Shown: piece after piece, positions 18,745 through 28,077 of the stretch
Layout of the letters: each line of letters starts with the position of its first letter
How positions within the stretch are numbered: position 1 is the stretch's first letter
Source: UKL13-3 sp044353855
Lineage (GTDB): Bacteria; Bacteroidota; Bacteroidia; UKL13-3
Direction of reading: 5' to 3'
Length of the DNA: 64,000 nt
Assembly: GCA_044353855.1 (NCBI GenBank)
Contig: JBILBF010000005.1
Coordinates: forward strand, 41,929 to 105,928
The notes under the pieces: generated by a model
What the model was told of the DNA's origin: nothing
Seen by the model: the letters and a program-made list of their open reading frames with translations, nothing else
The model's database searches: none
Translations under genes and position numbers: made by a program

Positions 18745-19800
18745 ATGTCGGCCAAAAAGAGAATGACACCTTCTAGAAGAATTTTTTACATCATACTTTT
18801 AATAGTGGTAATGATGGTTATGGGTGTAGGCATAAAAATTTATGAAGATGTATTGGCTTGTAATATTGAATTGCTAGAAGGAGAAAAAGCATATGTGTAT
18901 GTTGGAACTCAAAAAACATTAGCTGAAAACAAAGAAAATTGGAAAAAAAGTGGATTGTTTAAAAACGTTGATGGTTTAACACGCATGATTCAATGGCTTG
19001 GTTTTGAGTTTAAATTAAAACCCGGCAGGTATGAAGTTGATGGGAGCTTTAATAATTATAAACTTGTAAAGTTGTTGGTTAGTGGCAAGCAAACGCCAAT
19101 AGATATTACCTTCAGGTATGCTGAACGTAAAACAGATTTGGTGCGGTTTTGGAGTAATCAATTAGAAGCAGATAGCAATGACCTATTAGCCTTATTAAAT
19201 GATGAATCTATGTTTGAAGATATTGGATTGGATACAATAAATTCAGTTTCACTTTTTATTCCCAATACGTATAACTTTTATTGGAATACAACTGCTGAAG
19301 ATTTATTGCTGAGAATGAAAAAGGAATACCTACAATTTTGGAATGACGAACGCAAAGCGAAAGCGAAAGCTCTTCATCTTACACCTCAGCAAGTGAATAT
19401 TGTTGCTTCAATTGTGCAAAAGGAAACCTATCAAAAAGCAGAAATGCCTGTAGTTGCAGGCGTTTATTTTAACCGGCTTCAAAAAGGAATGCCTTTTCAA
19501 GCGGATCCTACTATTTTATATGTACTCAATGACAAGTCTATTAAACGTGTTTCAGGAGCAATGTTACAACTAAATTCTCCCTACAATACCTATCGCAATA
19601 AAGGCTTAATTCCTGGTCCAATTTGTGTTCCATCTGTTCAGGCCATTGATGCAGTGTTAAACTTGCAAAAGCATACGTATATTTATTTTTGCGCCAAAGA
19701 AGATTTTTCAGGTTTTCACCAATTTGCAACATCCTATTCAACTCACCAACAAAATGCACGTAATTACCAACGTGAATTAAATAGGAGAGGGATTCGTTAA
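18745..19800 (+). CDS. mltG: Endolytic transglycosylase MltG
   Basis: A 351-aa protein of the YceG/MltG family: one N-terminal membrane segment (residues about 12-31), a LysM-like region, and the catalytic domain with VQKETYQKAEMPVVAGVYFNR-type block (catalytic Glu near residue 227), then QADPTILY and SPYNTYRNKGLIPGPI. MltG cuts nascent glycan strands in the periplasm and helps set glycan length. Its ATG directly follows the TAG of the cytochrome gene, so both are likely on one transcript. Length and motifs are standard. High confidence. Confidence 0.94.
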   Translation: MSAKKRMTPSRRIFYIILLIVVMMVMGVGIKIYEDVLACNIELLEGEKAYVYVGTQKTLAENKENWKKSGLFKNVDGLTRMIQWLGFEFKLKPGRYEVDGSFNNYKLVKLLVSGKQTPIDITFRYAERKTDLVRFWSNQLEADSNDLLALLNDESMFEDIGLDTINSVSLFIPNTYNFYWNTTAEDLLLRMKKEYLQFWNDERKAKAKALHLTPQQVNIVASIVQKETYQKAEMPVVAGVYFNRLQKGMPFQADPTILYVLNDKSIKRVSGAMLQLNSPYNTYRNKGLIPGPICVPSVQAIDAVLNLQKHTYIYFCAKEDFSGFHQFATSYSTHQQNARNYQRELNRRGIR

Positions 19801-19817
19801 TTTTAAAAGAATCAATT

Positions 19818-21674
19818 GTGATTAAAAACTTAGGTATTTTATGTCGATATGTTAGCTACTGGTATCTGCTATTTATTGCTGCTCGAATAGTATTTATAAC
19901 GCTTAATTGGAGTCAATTGCATATGCTTTCGATAGGCGAACTTGCTTATTCATTTTACCATGGATTTGCACTTGATGTTTCAATGACGGCTTATTGTTGT
20001 TTTATTCCATTTTTATTATGGATAATCAGTCATTTCTCTCGCTATCAAGTACACATAAATAAAGCGCTCAAAATATATAATATCGTATTGTTGGTTATCA
20101 TCGTATTTATCACAATTGCTGATGGCGAATTATACATTCATTGGGGCCAGAAAATAAATGCCTATGCCTCATCATTTGCAAAGTTTCCCAAAGAGATGTT
20201 GGTTTTTTCTTCTGGTGTGGGTGCTGGTAAATTAGTTGTTATATCTGTTTTCTATTTTGTATTCGCTTATTATATATACCATTTTGGGATGCGCGGTTTG
20301 GATACTATTGATGCTAAATTAACGTCAAAATGGATCATTGTTTCTGGTGTATGTATATTCATCTTACTTGTTATTGGTATGCGCGGAGGAATAGGAAAAT
20401 CACCTTTAAGCCAAAGCTCTGCTTATTATTCAACCCATTCTATTTTAAACCAAGTTGCACTTAATACTTGTTGGAATTTATTGTCATCATTTATTGAAAC
20501 GTCAGAAAGCACCTCATCCAATCCTTATATTTTTACAAGTAAACAAGCTGCTCAACAGCATCTAGATTTACTTCAATTTAAACCCAAAGGATTTCCTTTG
20601 TTGTTTACATCCAACCAACCCAATATTGTTTTCATCATATTGGAAGGTTGGTCAGCTGATGTGGTTGGCTGTTTGGGAGGAGAAAAACGTATTACCCCTA
20701 ATTTTGATTCATTAAGTAAAGAGGGATATTTGTTTGATCATTTTTATGCAAGTGGAAATAGAACGGATAAAGGATTAGCAGCCATTATCAGTGCTCAGCC
20801 TGCATTGCCCAATAGTTCTATTATCAATAGTATTCAAAAATTTACTAAGCTTCCATCTGTTGCTAATTCACTCAAACAACATGGATATTCTACTTCATTT
20901 TATTACGGAGGAGAATCGGATTTTGCGAATATGAAAGGGTATTGGCTGAGTGCAGGCTACGAACATATTGTAGATTTAGATGATTTTCCATTAGCCAATC
21001 GCAATGCCGAGTGGGGGGTTCATGATGATCAACTATGGCAAAAGGTAGTTGCTGGTTTAAATGTTTCACCTGAACCTTTTTTTGCAAGTGTGCTTACCTT
21101 AAGTAGCCACGAACCTTTTAATGTTCCAGAAAAAACGTATTTATACTCAGCAGATGAAGCAGATCAATACCGCAATGCAGTTTGGTATGCCGATAAACAA
21201 TTGGGGTTGTTTTTTGAACAAGCCAAAACACAACCTTGGTATAGTCGAACAATCTTTATCATTCAATCTGATCATGGTCATAAACTTCCAGCATACCATC
21301 AACCCATGCAAGCGGGGATGTATCATATTCCGATGTTGGTGGTTGGAGGCGCATTAAAAGCAGAAGTTAGAGGGAGTGTCAATCATACCCTTTCCTCACA
21401 ACTCAATACGGCTGCTACTTTTTTACCACAAGTACACATAGATGCATCAGCGTTTAATTGGAGTTATAATTGTTTGGATAGTGCTTACAAACCTTTTGCT
21501 GCTTTCGTTTACCATCACGGTGTGGGCTTAATGAATTCGGATGCCAAAGTAGTATACAGTCATTTTAATAAAATGGTAGAGTGGAGTGAAGGCGATAGCC
21601 TTTATTTTCCTTTATTGGAAAAACAAGCACGCTCCTATTTACAAGTGTATTATGACGAATACCTTAACCGATAA
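19818..21674 (+). CDS. LTA synthase-like sulfatase-family membrane protein
   Basis: A 618-aa protein with about five N-terminal membrane helices (residues 1-190) and a periplasmic alkaline-phosphatase-superfamily domain. Visible blocks are VFIILEGWSADVVG (metal-binding start), ASGNRTDKGLAAI with the likely nucleophile Thr, and IIQSDHGHKLP near the end. Relatives include LtaS, OpgB and other phosphoglycerol or phosphoethanolamine transferases acting on glycans or lipids. In a Gram-negative Bacteroidota the substrate is probably a periplasmic or surface glycan or lipid, not teichoic acid. Start is GTG at 19818, 17 bp after mltG. Cluster context (mltG before, MFS after) suggests envelope work. 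Confidence 0.85.
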   Translation: MIKNLGILCRYVSYWYLLFIAARIVFITLNWSQLHMLSIGELAYSFYHGFALDVSMTAYCCFIPFLLWIISHFSRYQVHINKALKIYNIVLLVIIVFITIADGELYIHWGQKINAYASSFAKFPKEMLVFSSGVGAGKLVVISVFYFVFAYYIYHFGMRGLDTIDAKLTSKWIIVSGVCIFILLVIGMRGGIGKSPLSQSSAYYSTHSILNQVALNTCWNLLSSFIETSESTSSNPYIFTSKQAAQQHLDLLQFKPKGFPLLFTSNQPNIVFIILEGWSADVVGCLGGEKRITPNFDSLSKEGYLFDHFYASGNRTDKGLAAIISAQPALPNSSIINSIQKFTKLPSVANSLKQHGYSTSFYYGGESDFANMKGYWLSAGYEHIVDLDDFPLANRNAEWGVHDDQLWQKVVAGLNVSPEPFFASVLTLSSHEPFNVPEKTYLYSADEADQYRNAVWYADKQLGLFFEQAKTQPWYSRTIFIIQSDHGHKLPAYHQPMQAGMYHIPMLVVGGALKAEVRGSVNHTLSSQLNTAATFLPQVHIDASAFNWSYNCLDSAYKPFAAFVYHHGVGLMNSDAKVVYSHFNKMVEWSEGDSLYFPLLEKQARSYLQVYYDEYLNR

Positions 21675-21684
21675 GTAACAATTA

Positions 21685-22926
21685 ATGTCATCAAAAGCAG
21701 AAGTTTTTCAATTAATACAACACAAGGAGTTAAAGTTTTTTTTAGCAACTCGGATTTTTTTAACTATTGCTTTACAAATACAAGCAGTCATTGTTGGATG
21801 GCAAATTTATGCATTAACGCAAGATCCACTTTCGTTGGGGTTAATTGGACTTGCCGAAGCTATACCTGCTTTGAGCATTGCTTTGTATGCCGGGCATATA
21901 GCTGATATTAGCAATAAGCGGAATATTCTCATCAAAGCTATACTGTGTATTTTGTTTTGTTCTGTTGGCTTGCTTGTTGTAACCATGGATGATTTTGTGA
22001 TAGGTATTGGCGAATCATATAGTGTTCGTGGAATGTATCTCTTTATTTTTTTAAGTGGGTTTGCACGTGGTTTTTTTTCTCCCACAGCTTTTTCCTTTTT
22101 GTTTCAACTAGTCAAAAAAGAACAGCTTGTTAAAGCATCAACATTAAATAGTTCAGCTTGGCAATTAGCATCAATAATAGGACCTGCACTTGGAGGAATA
22201 TTGTATGCCTCAATAGGCATTACAGGTTCATTTTGGGTAGTTATTAGTGCAATTTTTACTGCAGGAATGATGTTGCTTTTTATACAATCAAAACCTGTCA
22301 TCATTCCTGATATAAAAGAAAGTATCAGCATCCGACTCACAGAAGGAATTAAATTTGTATTTGAAAACAAAGTTGTACTAAGTGCACTTTCTCTTGATTT
22401 ATTTGCGGTATTGTTTGGAGGAGCTGTAGCTTTATTACCGGTATTTGCAGATGAAATATTGGCTGTTGGTCCACAAGGATTGGGAATGCTAAGGGCAGCA
22501 CCATCTTTAGGAGCAAGCATTACCATGATTTGGTTATCGGTTCGAAAACAAATTGAAAAACCAGGAATCGTGTTGTTGTATTGTGTAGGAGCATTTGGGT
22601 TGTGTATGATTGGTTTTGCGCTTTCTACGTCATTATATCTTTCGTTGTGTTTGTTGTTTTTAAGTGGAGCTTTTGATAGTGTAAGTGTTGTGGTGCGTAG
22701 CAATATTTTACAATTAGCCACTCCCGACCATATGCGTGGACGTGTTTCTGCTGTTAATACCATGTTTATTGGTTCTTCCAATGAATTGGGCGCATTTGAA
22801 AGTGGACTGGCTGCTAGGTTTTTAGGTACCGTTCCATCAGTAATTTTTGGCGGTTGTATGACTTTATGTATTGTTGTATTTACTTCTATTAAAGCAAAAA
22901 AATTAAAAGCATTTAACTATTCCTGA
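21685..22926 (+). CDS. MFS transporter (MFS_3 / EntS-like exporter)
   Basis: A 413-aa major facilitator with about 12 membrane helices. The loop after helix 2 reads YAGHIADISNKRN, a variant of the MFS motif (GxLADrxGrr), and the C-half has a RMRGRVSA-like block (DHMRGRVSAVN). The overall pattern fits the MFS_3 class, whose members include the enterobactin exporter EntS and various drug exporters. Substrate unknown. It starts 10 bp after the sulfatase-like gene, and its stop overlaps the tex start by one base (TGATG), so it is inside a tight operon. Confidence 0.88.
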   Translation: MSSKAEVFQLIQHKELKFFLATRIFLTIALQIQAVIVGWQIYALTQDPLSLGLIGLAEAIPALSIALYAGHIADISNKRNILIKAILCILFCSVGLLVVTMDDFVIGIGESYSVRGMYLFIFLSGFARGFFSPTAFSFLFQLVKKEQLVKASTLNSSAWQLASIIGPALGGILYASIGITGSFWVVISAIFTAGMMLLFIQSKPVIIPDIKESISIRLTEGIKFVFENKVVLSALSLDLFAVLFGGAVALLPVFADEILAVGPQGLGMLRAAPSLGASITMIWLSVRKQIEKPGIVLLYCVGAFGLCMIGFALSTSLYLSLCLLFLSGAFDSVSVVVRSNILQLATPDHMRGRVSAVNTMFIGSSNELGAFESGLAARFLGTVPSVIFGGCMTLCIVVFTSIKAKKLKAFNYS

Positions 22927-25052
22927 TGTCTGACAACACTATTTATTCTCTTATAGCCAATACAATTGGTATTACTTACAAGCAAGTTGTTTCCACTGTT
23001 CAATTATTAGATGAAGGCGCCACTGTTCCTTTTATTTCACGTTACCGCAAAGAGATGACGTATGGGTTGGATGAAGTACAAATTGAAAAAGTAAAACTAA
23101 CAACGGAACAATTTAGAGAGCTTGAAAAACGTAAAAAGTATATCTTAGATACGATTACTGAACAAGGAAAATTAACATCCGAACTCGAATCTAATATTAC
23201 AAATTGTAGGGATTCACTTGAACTCGAAGATTTGTATTTACCTTATAAAACGAAACGAAAAACGCGTGCTACTCTAGCCAAAGAAAACGGATTGGAACCT
23301 TTATCTGATTGGTTGTGGTTGGAGTTGGATAGCAATGTACAAGTTGAAGCGGCTAAGTATATAACAGATAAAGTAACCACTATTGAAGCTGTATTAGAAG
23401 GGGCACGTGATATTATTGCTGAACGCATAAATGAAGATGCCCAAGCTCGAGCAATTGTTCGCAATCAGTTTGACCGTTTTGCTGTAATTTATACCAAGGT
23501 ATACAAAAGCAAATTAGCCGAAGCATCAAAATATTTAGATTATTTTGAGTTTGATGAGCCACTTAAAAAATCTCCCTCACACAGATTATTGGCTATGTTT
23601 AGAGGTGAGGATGAAGGGTTTTTAAAACTAACCATTAAGCCTGATGAAGATACAGTATTGAATAAGTTGGACGAATTGTATATCAACAAAAATACGACTG
23701 CTAGCAAACAATTATCGGAAGCAATAACCGATTGTTATGATAGATTATTGGCTCCCTCTATTGAAAACGAATTTAGAACTCTTGCAAAGGATAGAGCAGA
23801 TGATGAAGCTATTTTAGTTTTTGCCGAAAACCTCCGTCAACTATTGCTTTCGGCACCTTTGGGTAACAAACGCATATTAGCGATAGATCCCGGGTTTAGG
23901 TCGGGGTGTAAAGTAGTCTGTTTATCTGAAGATGGTGCCCTATTAGCGGATGAAATTATCTATCCTCACGAACCACAACGTGATGTAACCGGAGCCAAAG
24001 TTACCTTAACAAGGTTGGTTGATGCCTATGCAATTGAAGCTATTGCTATTGGCAATGGAACTGCCGGAAGGGAAACAGAAGAGATTGTGCGCAGCATTTC
24101 GTTTGCCAAAGAAGTTCAGTTGTATATGGTTAACGAAAATGGTGCTTCTGTTTATTCTGCTTCAGAAATTGCCCGCGAAGAATTTCCACATAAAGATGTT
24201 ACTGTTCGAGGCTCCGTTTCGATTGGTAGACGATTGGCTGATCCTCTTGCTGAGTTAGTTAAAATTGACCCCAAAGCAATTGGTGTTGGACAGTATCAGC
24301 ATGATGTGCATCAAGTTAAATTAAAACGACAACTGGATAGTGTGGTGGAAAGTTGCGTAAATACTGTTGGTGTGAATTTGAATACTGCTAGTAAAAGTTT
24401 GCTTACGTATGTTTCTGGATTAGGTCCTACTATCGCTCAAAACATTGTAAACTACCGAACTGAATTTGGTGCTTTTAAAAGTAGATCAAGCCTTAAAAAA
24501 GTACCGCGTTTAGGTGAAAAAGCATTTGAACAATGTGCTGGATTTTTACGTATTCCAAATGCTAAAAACAGTTTGGATAACAGTGCTGTGCACCCTGAGA
24601 GTTATGGTATTGTTGAGCAAATGGCCAAGGATGTGAATGCTTCAGTAGCCGAACTTATAGGCAGTGAATTGTTGCGCAAACAAATTAATCCCCAAAAATA
24701 TGTTACGGAAAAAGCGGGCTTGCCCACTATCAATGATATTATAAAAGAACTAGCCAAACCTGGTCGAGATCCCAGGGCACAACTCAAAACATTTGAATTT
24801 GCCAATGTCAAAAAACCTGAAGATTTAACAGTGGGCATGTTGCTTCCGGGTATAGTAACCAATATTACTAAGTTTGGTTGTTTTGTAGATGTGGGCGTAA
24901 AGCAAGATGGCATGGTTCATATATCGCAATTGGCCAACAAATTTGTAAATGACCCCAATGAGGTTGTTAAACTTCAGCAGCAAGTTCAGGTTAAAGTGAT
25001 TGAAATAGACTTAATCAGAAAACGAATTGCCTTATCCATGAAAGAAGCGTAA
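22926..25052 (+). CDS. tex: Tex family S1 RNA-binding protein
   Basis: A 708-aa cytosolic protein with the full Tex layout: helical N-terminal domain (PFISRYRKEMTYGLDEVQ), YqgF/RNase H-like domain (IDPGFRSGCKVV around residue 320), helix-hairpin-helix region (SYVSGLGPTIAQNIV and FKSRSSLKKVPRLG) and a C-terminal S1 domain (about 640-705; GIVTNITKFGCFVDVGV). Tex/YhgF proteins bind nucleic acid and affect transcription or RNA decay under stress. One-base overlap with the MFS gene. Length is near the family norm (about 710-780). Confidence 0.95.
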   Translation: MSDNTIYSLIANTIGITYKQVVSTVQLLDEGATVPFISRYRKEMTYGLDEVQIEKVKLTTEQFRELEKRKKYILDTITEQGKLTSELESNITNCRDSLELEDLYLPYKTKRKTRATLAKENGLEPLSDWLWLELDSNVQVEAAKYITDKVTTIEAVLEGARDIIAERINEDAQARAIVRNQFDRFAVIYTKVYKSKLAEASKYLDYFEFDEPLKKSPSHRLLAMFRGEDEGFLKLTIKPDEDTVLNKLDELYINKNTTASKQLSEAITDCYDRLLAPSIENEFRTLAKDRADDEAILVFAENLRQLLLSAPLGNKRILAIDPGFRSGCKVVCLSEDGALLADEIIYPHEPQRDVTGAKVTLTRLVDAYAIEAIAIGNGTAGRETEEIVRSISFAKEVQLYMVNENGASVYSASEIAREEFPHKDVTVRGSVSIGRRLADPLAELVKIDPKAIGVGQYQHDVHQVKLKRQLDSVVESCVNTVGVNLNTASKSLLTYVSGLGPTIAQNIVNYRTEFGAFKSRSSLKKVPRLGEKAFEQCAGFLRIPNAKNSLDNSAVHPESYGIVEQMAKDVNASVAELIGSELLRKQINPQKYVTEKAGLPTINDIIKELAKPGRDPRAQLKTFEFANVKKPEDLTVGMLLPGIVTNITKFGCFVDVGVKQDGMVHISQLANKFVNDPNEVVKLQQQVQVKVIEIDLIRKRIALSMKEA

Positions 25053-25104
25053 TACCTTTTATCCAAGATGAAGTTATATTGCACTTCTTTTTCACAGCCA
25101 TACC

Positions 25105-25497
25105 ATGAGTATTATGAAAGATTTTAAAAAATATTATACCATACCCGCCCCTCCTGAAGAAGTTTATGCTGCCTTAACAATGGAAGGTACCATCCAATTA
25201 TGGACAGGAGATAAAGTTGTTATGAGCAAAGAAGTGGGAAGTGAATTTTCATTGTGGAATGGAAGCATTGAAGGTAAAAATATGGAGTTTGAGGAAGGTA
25301 AAAAATTAGTACAACAATGGTATTTTGGAGAACAAGTTGAGCCTTCCATTGTTACCATTAAGTTGCACCATGATAAAGGACATACGTCTTTGGAAGTAAG
25401 ACATACCAATATTCCAGATGAAGATTATAACGATATAGTAGATGGCTGGAACGACCAGTACATTGCATCATTAATTGAATTTTACGAAGAGGATTAA
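25105..25497 (+). CDS. SRPBCC/AHSA1-like ligand-binding protein
   Basis: A 130-aa protein with the START-like (SRPBCC, AHSA1 group) pattern: FKKYYTIPAPPEEVYAALT at the start, LWTGDKVV, a central strand run ending SLWNGSIEG, and a C-terminal helix VDGWNDQYIASLIEFY. The fold makes a hydrophobic ligand cavity; some members activate Hsp90, others bind lipids. No ligand can be predicted. It lies 52 bp after tex and 3 bp before pepD on the same strand. Two nearby ATG codons (25105, 25114) are both possible starts. Confidence 0.82.
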   Translation: MSIMKDFKKYYTIPAPPEEVYAALTMEGTIQLWTGDKVVMSKEVGSEFSLWNGSIEGKNMEFEEGKKLVQQWYFGEQVEPSIVTIKLHHDKGHTSLEVRHTNIPDEDYNDIVDGWNDQYIASLIEFYEED

Positions 25498-25500
25498 ACT

Positions 25501-26961
25501 ATGAGCACAGCAGTTAAAAATTTAGAACCGAAAGGAATGTGGAACCATTTTGCAGCATTAAATGCTGTGCCACGTCCATCCAAAAAAGAAGAACGTGTAA
25601 TTGCGTTTATTGTAGCGTTTGGTCAATCCTTAGGATTGGAAACTCTACAAGATGAAATAGGAAATGTAATCATCAAAAAACCTGCTTCCAAAGGGATGGA
25701 AGATAAAGCCATCGTTTGTTTGCAAAGTCATTTGGATATGGTTCACCAAAAAAATGCTCGTACACCGTTTGATTTTTTAACACAAGGTATTGATATGATA
25801 GTGGATGGTGATTTTGTGAAAGCCAATGGAACTACATTAGGTGCTGATAATGGTATTGGTGTTGCCAGTATCATGGCATTGTTATCTTCTTTCGATATAG
25901 CACACCCACGCTTAGAAGCTTTGTTTACTATTGATGAGGAGACAGGTATGACAGGTGCGTTGGGGTTAAAAGGTGGGTTGCTGTCGGCTAAATATATGCT
26001 GAACTTAGACACCGAAGACGACAATGAACTAACCATTGGCTGTGCGGGAGGAATTGATGTAACAGGAACAGGTCAATACAAAACAGAAGTATTGCTTGGC
26101 GATTATATAGGTTGTAAAATAGTGTTGAATGGACTTACAGGAGGTCATTCTGGAATGGATATTCATAAGGGTAGAGGCAATGCCAATATATTGATGAATG
26201 GCCTCTTAATGCTGGCCGATAAAATGGGTGCTCATATTGCCAGTATTGATGGTGGTAGCCTGCGCAATGCTATTCCACGAGAATCAGTAGTAGAACTTGC
26301 TATACTTGCAGCTCAAAAAGATGCTTTTATGGCTTTTATACAGGAGCAACAACTCATTCTACAAAAGGAATATCAGAATACGGATCCTCTTTTGGGTTTA
26401 ACTGCCGAAATGATACCAACTCCAACAGTAGTTTTTAATGCTTCGTTTCAACATAAATTATTACGTTCGGTATCCATATTGGTAAATGGGGTATATGCTA
26501 TGAGTGCCGAAATAAAAGAACTTGTGCAAACATCGAATAATGTTGCTCGCGTATTGGTAAAAGAAGGAGAATACAGTATTCAATGTTTAACGCGCAGTTC
26601 AGTTGATGCCGAAAAAATGGAATTGGCAAATGCACTTAAAGCTACGTTGGAATTGGTTGGTGAGCAAGTCACCTTTGCAGGTTCTTATCCTGGATGGACA
26701 CCCAAACCTGAATCACCTATTGTGAAACTGATGGCTGATGTTTACAAAGAAATGTTCGGGAGTGAAGCACATGTTAATGCCTGTCATGCAGGATTGGAAT
26801 GTGGTATTTTAGGAACAAACTATCCTGATATGGAAATGATTTCGTTTGGTCCCAATATTACAGGAGCGCATTCTCCCGATGAAAAAGTGCAAATTAGTTC
26901 GGTGCAAAAATACTGGTCTTATTTGTTGGAAACATTAAAACGCATTCCGTTAAAAGGATAA
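25501..26961 (+). CDS. pepD: Aminoacyl-histidine dipeptidase (Xaa-His dipeptidase)
   Basis: A 486-aa M20-family metallopeptidase matching PepD. Zinc-ligand blocks are visible: CLQSHLDMVHQKN (His), ADNGIGVA (bridging Asp), DEETGMTGALGL (Glu-Glu base and ligand), LNLDTEDDNELTIGCAGG, and the C-terminal FGPNITGAHSPDEKV (His). The lid domain occupies about residues 205-390. PepD cleaves dipeptides such as Xaa-His in the cytosol. Length is typical (about 485). It starts 3 bp after the SRPBCC gene and ends near a hairpin between convergent genes. Confidence 0.94.
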   Translation: MSTAVKNLEPKGMWNHFAALNAVPRPSKKEERVIAFIVAFGQSLGLETLQDEIGNVIIKKPASKGMEDKAIVCLQSHLDMVHQKNARTPFDFLTQGIDMIVDGDFVKANGTTLGADNGIGVASIMALLSSFDIAHPRLEALFTIDEETGMTGALGLKGGLLSAKYMLNLDTEDDNELTIGCAGGIDVTGTGQYKTEVLLGDYIGCKIVLNGLTGGHSGMDIHKGRGNANILMNGLLMLADKMGAHIASIDGGSLRNAIPRESVVELAILAAQKDAFMAFIQEQQLILQKEYQNTDPLLGLTAEMIPTPTVVFNASFQHKLLRSVSILVNGVYAMSAEIKELVQTSNNVARVLVKEGEYSIQCLTRSSVDAEKMELANALKATLELVGEQVTFAGSYPGWTPKPESPIVKLMADVYKEMFGSEAHVNACHAGLECGILGTNYPDMEMISFGPNITGAHSPDEKVQISSVQKYWSYLLETLKRIPLKG

Positions 26962-26971
26962 AGAATACGTA

Positions 26972-26993
26972 TTGGAATAGCGAAGCATTCCAA
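26972..26993. terminator. Hairpin between convergent pepD and NmrA-like gene
   Basis: TTGGAAT (26972-26978) and ATTCCAA (26987-26993) form a 7-bp stem around an AGCGAAGC loop. It lies between two convergent 3' ends and may serve both. The T-run after it is short, so termination strength is uncertain. Confidence 0.5.
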
Positions 26994-27002
26994 CTTTAGC
27001 TA

Positions 27003-27906
27003 TCAAACACCTACTTCTTTCTGAATTAAAAATTCTTTAACTGAAGTCCATTTAATATTGGAGCTTCTATTGTTATCATATGTTTGGAATTGTATTTTTC
27101 CCTCCATCATATCTCTCATGTATTGCATTCCTTGCCAAGCTGGATAAAGTTCTTTTGTTGAGGGTGAAAAAAATCGAGTTAGGTTAATTATTACAGTTAA
27201 AAGAGTAATTCCTCCAGGTCTAAATAAGTTGAATTTGTTGCTGGTAAGCTCTGTTAACAATTTCACAAAGTCATTGCAAGAAAGGGTGTCGCCTGCTATC
27301 CTTAAATATCTAGGTGTATGATCTTCAACAGCAGTTTCTGCTGTATATTCAGCAACATTATAGGTTGTGGTAAATTCTATAAGTTGATTGGGATTACCCC
27401 AACAAAGAATAAGTTTTTGCTTAAATAAAATTAAAGGCATATCCGTAGTTAATAAATCCATAAAGGCTCCATTAAATATTGTAGTTGCTTTTATGGGAGC
27501 TTTGTCTAAATACTGATGAAATTCCCTTCTCAAATCAAAATTTCTGTTTTTGCCTACTTCTAAGTTTGTAAAATCACTCGAATAATCACTGGGTATAAAC
27601 CTTGCAACACCCGCTTCTATTGCTGCGTCTAGCAATACTTTTTGAGCATCTATAATCACTTCTCTTAAACCAGCTAAAGCTGATACAACGCAGGTAACAT
27701 CTTTACAAGGTGTTAGTAATTCTGCTACTGTCCAACTATGTATGGTATACAATTGAACACCTAATCGTTCAAGTTCTTTTATTTTTTTGGGATCACTATT
27801 CAATCTTATAACTACTCTTATTTCGGCATCTTTATGTTGTAACGCTTTAACTATTTTTAACCCCCAAATTACCTGTTGCACCTGCTACTAATATAATTTT
27901 TTTCAT
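27003..27906 (-). pseudogene. Frameshifted NmrA-like NAD(P)-binding oxidoreductase
   Basis: Reading from ATG 27906 the start is MKKIILVAGATGNLG, a perfect Rossmann GxxGxxG opening, but this frame stops four codons later. The rest of the protein (292 aa open frame from 27881) continues at once in the +1 frame with KIVKALQHKDAEIRVV, the expected next helix and strand. Removing one A from the AAAAA run near 27858 joins the two into about 300 aa of NmrA/isoflavone-reductase-like short-chain reductase. The remaining frame is open to the end and looks intact, so this is either a recent single-base frameshift or a homopolymer sequencing error. Substrate unknown. Confidence 0.82.
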
Positions 27907-28077
27907 TGTTGTTTGATGCTTGTTTATTGTATGATATAATAGTAAAGTTTACAATTAAGTGCAAAAAAAAGTAATGCAAACGCTTATCAACATCGACATA
28001 ATTAATTTAACTGCCAACTGTTGAATAGCGTTTGCAACACAGATTATCTTTCTTAGTTAAGAATGTTATCAGATACG

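Noticed and set aside
22104..22781. 225-aa open frame on the minus strand
   Set aside because: It lies wholly inside the MFS gene, has no recognisable domain and biased composition, and is the antisense shadow of that gene.
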